Below, piece after piece: positions 4,238 through 6,233 of a stretch of 6,233 nt of DNA. A program made the position numbers and the translations under genes. The DNA is from Verrucomicrobiales bacterium. Lineage in GTDB: Bacteria; Verrucomicrobiota; Verrucomicrobiia; Verrucomicrobiales; DEV007. The first letter of the stretch is position 1; the number at the start of each line of letters is the position of its first letter. Below the pieces are notes generated by a model. That model ran no database searches. It had not been told where the DNA came from and was given only the letters and a program-made list of their open reading frames with translations. The stretch lies in contig NZSO01000031.1 in the NCBI GenBank assembly GCA_002696885.1, positions 10,125 to 16,357 on the forward strand, read 5' to 3'.

Positions 4238-6233
4238 ATGAAATTGGTTGCCTTTATATTATTAATTATTGTGCCTTGGGTTATTGGCCAAGAAAATGTC
4301 AAACCTGTCGAGGGGATAAATGAAAATGACTCAAAAATTCATGCTTTAATCGGTGGAGTCATTGTGACTCCCGAGAAAGAATTCGAAGGGAGCATAGTTA
4401 TTAGAGATGGATTGATTGAGAACATTGGTAGTGAAATAGAGATTCCTGAGGACGCGAGGATTTGGAATATTAAAGGGAAAAGAATTTATCCAGGTTTCAT
4501 CGAAAGTTGGAAAGAATTCAAGTTGTCAGAGAATTATTCTTTATCTCATTGGAATAAAAATATAATGCCTGATCGGAAAGTTTCTTCATATCTAGATTTG
4601 CAAAGCATAGAGTACGAGGAGCTAAGAGGTTTGGGGTTTTGCGTAGTTCATGCCGTTCCTGATAATGGAATATTCCGAGGCGAGAGTAGTTTAATTATTT
4701 TACGTGAAGGTGAACAAGGTGAGCAGATTTTAAATTCAAATACGGCGCAAATTTTGGATTTTGATCACGGTTCTGGTGGATACCCATCCTCTTTAATGGG
4801 TTCATTAGCCTTAGTAAGACAAGTTCTTTCAGATGCCAAATGGTATCAAGGTGTTGAAGTGAAATATCAAACAGAAGAACCTTCAGTTAAGAGAGCGACT
4901 TACAACAAAGCCCTCAAGTCAGTGGATTTGAAAAGTAACTTCTATTCAATAGCAAGAGATGAACTTGATTATGATAGAATTTTTTCTCTTAAAAATGAGT
5001 TTCGCTTAAAGTTCAGCGTTTATGGTAACGGCAAGGAGTATAGACGGATTGATATACTTAAAAAACTAGGCGCGCCTATCATATTGCCAATAAACTTTCC
5101 TGGAATACCTGCTGTTAATGACCCGGTAGGAGCAATGGACTATTCCCTCGAAGAGCTTCAACATTGGGAATTTGCCCCATCCAATCCTGCTTTTTTGAAA
5201 AAACATGGCATACCCTTTTCAATTTCCTCTTCAAAGATGGATTCTCCAAAAGCGAATTTTTTTAAACACCTAAGAAGTGCAGTAGATAGAGGATTGGATC
5301 CTAAAGCTGCATTAAAATCTTTAACTCTTAATCCAGCTAAATTATTGGGAGTTGAGGACAGGGTCGGAAGTCTTTCTAAGGGTAAGATTGCTAATTTATT
5401 CGTGTCAGAGGGTGATATTTTTAAACAAAAAGATTCAGAAATCATAACCACATGGGTTGAAGGAATTCCATACCATGTTGAAGATTCAGAGACTCTAGAC
5501 ATAGCTGGAAAATGGGAAATATTTATTTCAGGTAACAAGAAGCCTTTGACATGGAAGATACCAAGCGGAAAGAAAATCAAAGTCGAGGCAGGAGGTGGAG
5601 TTAGTTTTTCAGCTCAATGGAAAAATGATAGGCTTTTACTTTTTCCGCCTTCACAAATATTAGGAGGCGCTGATGGTTATACTAGGATGTCTGCTTCAAT
5701 TGATGTTGAAAAATTTACAATGAACGGAGTGGCTGTTTCAGCAACAGGAGAAACTTTTTGGTGGAATGCAAAACGTGCAGGTAATTTTAAAGAGTCAAAG
5801 AAAAGTGACAATCTTGGTGAAGTGAAAATGGATGTTCCTAAATTGGAGTTTAATCACTATCCAGCTGGAGCTTATGGAGTTGAAAGAAAGATTCGAGATG
5901 CTAAAAAAGTTCTATTTAAAAATGGGACTGTTTGGACGAGCGGCCCATTGGGATTAATAAAAAATTCTTCTGTTTTGATTGAAGGCGGAAAAATAAAAAA
6001 AATAGATCGAAATATTGAAGTTTCAGATGATGTTCTGATTATTGATCTTAACGGCAAGCATCTTACCCCTGGGCTAATAGATTGTCATTCCCACAGTGCA
6101 ATCAGTAGAGGGGTTAATGAAGGAACGCACTCAGTAACAGTGGAAGTCAGGATTGGTGATTCAGTTGATCCGACTGATATTTCATTGTACAGGCAACTGG
6201 GTGGGGGGTTAACTACTGCAAACCTTTTGCATG
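4238..6233 (+). CDS. Exported double amidohydrolase, first half lacking the HxH metal motif, 3' end outside window
   Basis: The frame is open from the ATG at 4238 to the window edge, giving 665 complete codons with no stop. MKLVAFILLIIVPWVIG followed by QEN is a clear signal peptide. The first unit (about 33-415) has the amidohydrolase outline: IGGVIVTP, IVIRDGLIENIG, IYPGFIES (84-91), RGLGFCVVHAVP, GGYPSSLMGSLALVRQ, LPINFPG, LQHWEFAPSNPAFLKKHGIPF, and the closing NPAKLLGVEDRVGSLSKGKIANLFV (from residue 365). Where active enzymes have PGFID-H-x-H it reads PGFIESWKEF, so the metal-binding histidines are missing. A beta-rich linker follows (about 420-550, starting AGKWEIF). The second unit restarts with VLFKNGTVW (558-566) and has LTPGLIDCHSH with His617 and His619, a normal metal motif, before the cut. 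Double proteins of about 1000 residues like this are known in Bacteroidota and Verrucomicrobiota. The substrate is unknown; family members hydrolyse amide bonds, including those in peptides and cyclic amides. Confidence 0.85.
   Translation, partial: MKLVAFILLIIVPWVIGQENVKPVEGINENDSKIHALIGGVIVTPEKEFEGSIVIRDGLIENIGSEIEIPEDARIWNIKGKRIYPGFIESWKEFKLSENYSLSHWNKNIMPDRKVSSYLDLQSIEYEELRGLGFCVVHAVPDNGIFRGESSLIILREGEQGEQILNSNTAQILDFDHGSGGYPSSLMGSLALVRQVLSDAKWYQGVEVKYQTEEPSVKRATYNKALKSVDLKSNFYSIARDELDYDRIFSLKNEFRLKFSVYGNGKEYRRIDILKKLGAPIILPINFPGIPAVNDPVGAMDYSLEELQHWEFAPSNPAFLKKHGIPFSISSSKMDSPKANFFKHLRSAVDRGLDPKAALKSLTLNPAKLLGVEDRVGSLSKGKIANLFVSEGDIFKQKDSEIITTWVEGIPYHVEDSETLDIAGKWEIFISGNKKPLTWKIPSGKKIKVEAGGGVSFSAQWKNDRLLLFPPSQILGGADGYTRMSASIDVEKFTMNGVAVSATGETFWWNAKRAGNFKESKKSDNLGEVKMDVPKLEFNHYPAGAYGVERKIRDAKKVLFKNGTVWTSGPLGLIKNSSVLIEGGKIKKIDRNIEVSDDVLIIDLNGKHLTPGLIDCHSHSAISRGVNEGTHSVTVEVRIGDSVDPTDISLYRQLGGGLTTANLLH

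Noticed and set aside
4147..4302. N-terminal extension of the peroxiredoxin frame back to an ATG at 4302 on the minus strand
   Set aside because: It would overlap the signal-peptide coding region of the divergent amidohydrolase gene. The ATG at 4146 starts directly with a normal signal peptide and gives the usual family length.
5158..5580. 140-codon minus-strand ORF within the amidohydrolase gene
   Set aside because: It lies wholly antisense to well-conserved amidohydrolase motifs (AFLKKHGIPF, NPAKLLG) and shows no family features of its own.

Overview
This window is an AT-rich stretch of bacterial chromosome. It carries four rightward genes for envelope or exported proteins, one leftward peroxiredoxin gene, and a long rightward amidohydrolase gene that runs off the right edge. 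The best guess for the source is a low-GC, probably marine member of Verrucomicrobiota (Opitutae-like). This rests on three things recalled from knowledge of these families: a membrane-anchored GH75 chitosanase-type protein with a DGSDGDR motif, an exported BCP-like peroxiredoxin, and a double amidohydrolase of a type also common in Bacteroidota. Shine-Dalgarno sequences are mostly weak or absent, which also fits. The lineage is an inference and was not tested.

Left block (3-3597, + strand): the C-terminal part of a NodB-type polysaccharide deacetylase with an added beta-rich tail; a LysM lipoprotein; a membrane-anchored GH75 chitosanase-like protein; and a Pro/Gln-rich low-complexity protein with one C-terminal membrane segment. 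The gaps are 40, 42 and 81 bases, so co-transcription is likely. The first three fit together as a cell-surface module that deacetylates, binds and cleaves amino-sugar polymers (peptidoglycan, chitin or chitosan).

Middle (3586-4146, - strand): the key object is a peroxiredoxin gene interrupted by one in-frame TGA exactly at the peroxidatic cysteine codon (bases 3930-3928, residue 73). The frame is otherwise intact on both sides and the family motifs are in register. A hairpin resembling a bacterial SECIS element can be drawn immediately downstream of the TGA. The simplest reading is a selenocysteine-containing peroxiredoxin, which an ordinary annotation would split into two ORFs or call a pseudogene. 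Its 3' end converges on the Pro/Gln-rich gene through a perfect 12-bp inverted repeat that encodes the same last three residues and stop (Lys-Ser-Glu-stop) for both genes and probably works as a bidirectional terminator.

Right block (4147-6233): a 91-base divergent promoter region, then an exported double amidohydrolase. Its first half has the family's outline but no HxH metal motif. Its second half begins with a normal PGLIDCHSH motif and is cut by the window edge. No RNA genes, CRISPR arrays or insertion sequences were seen.
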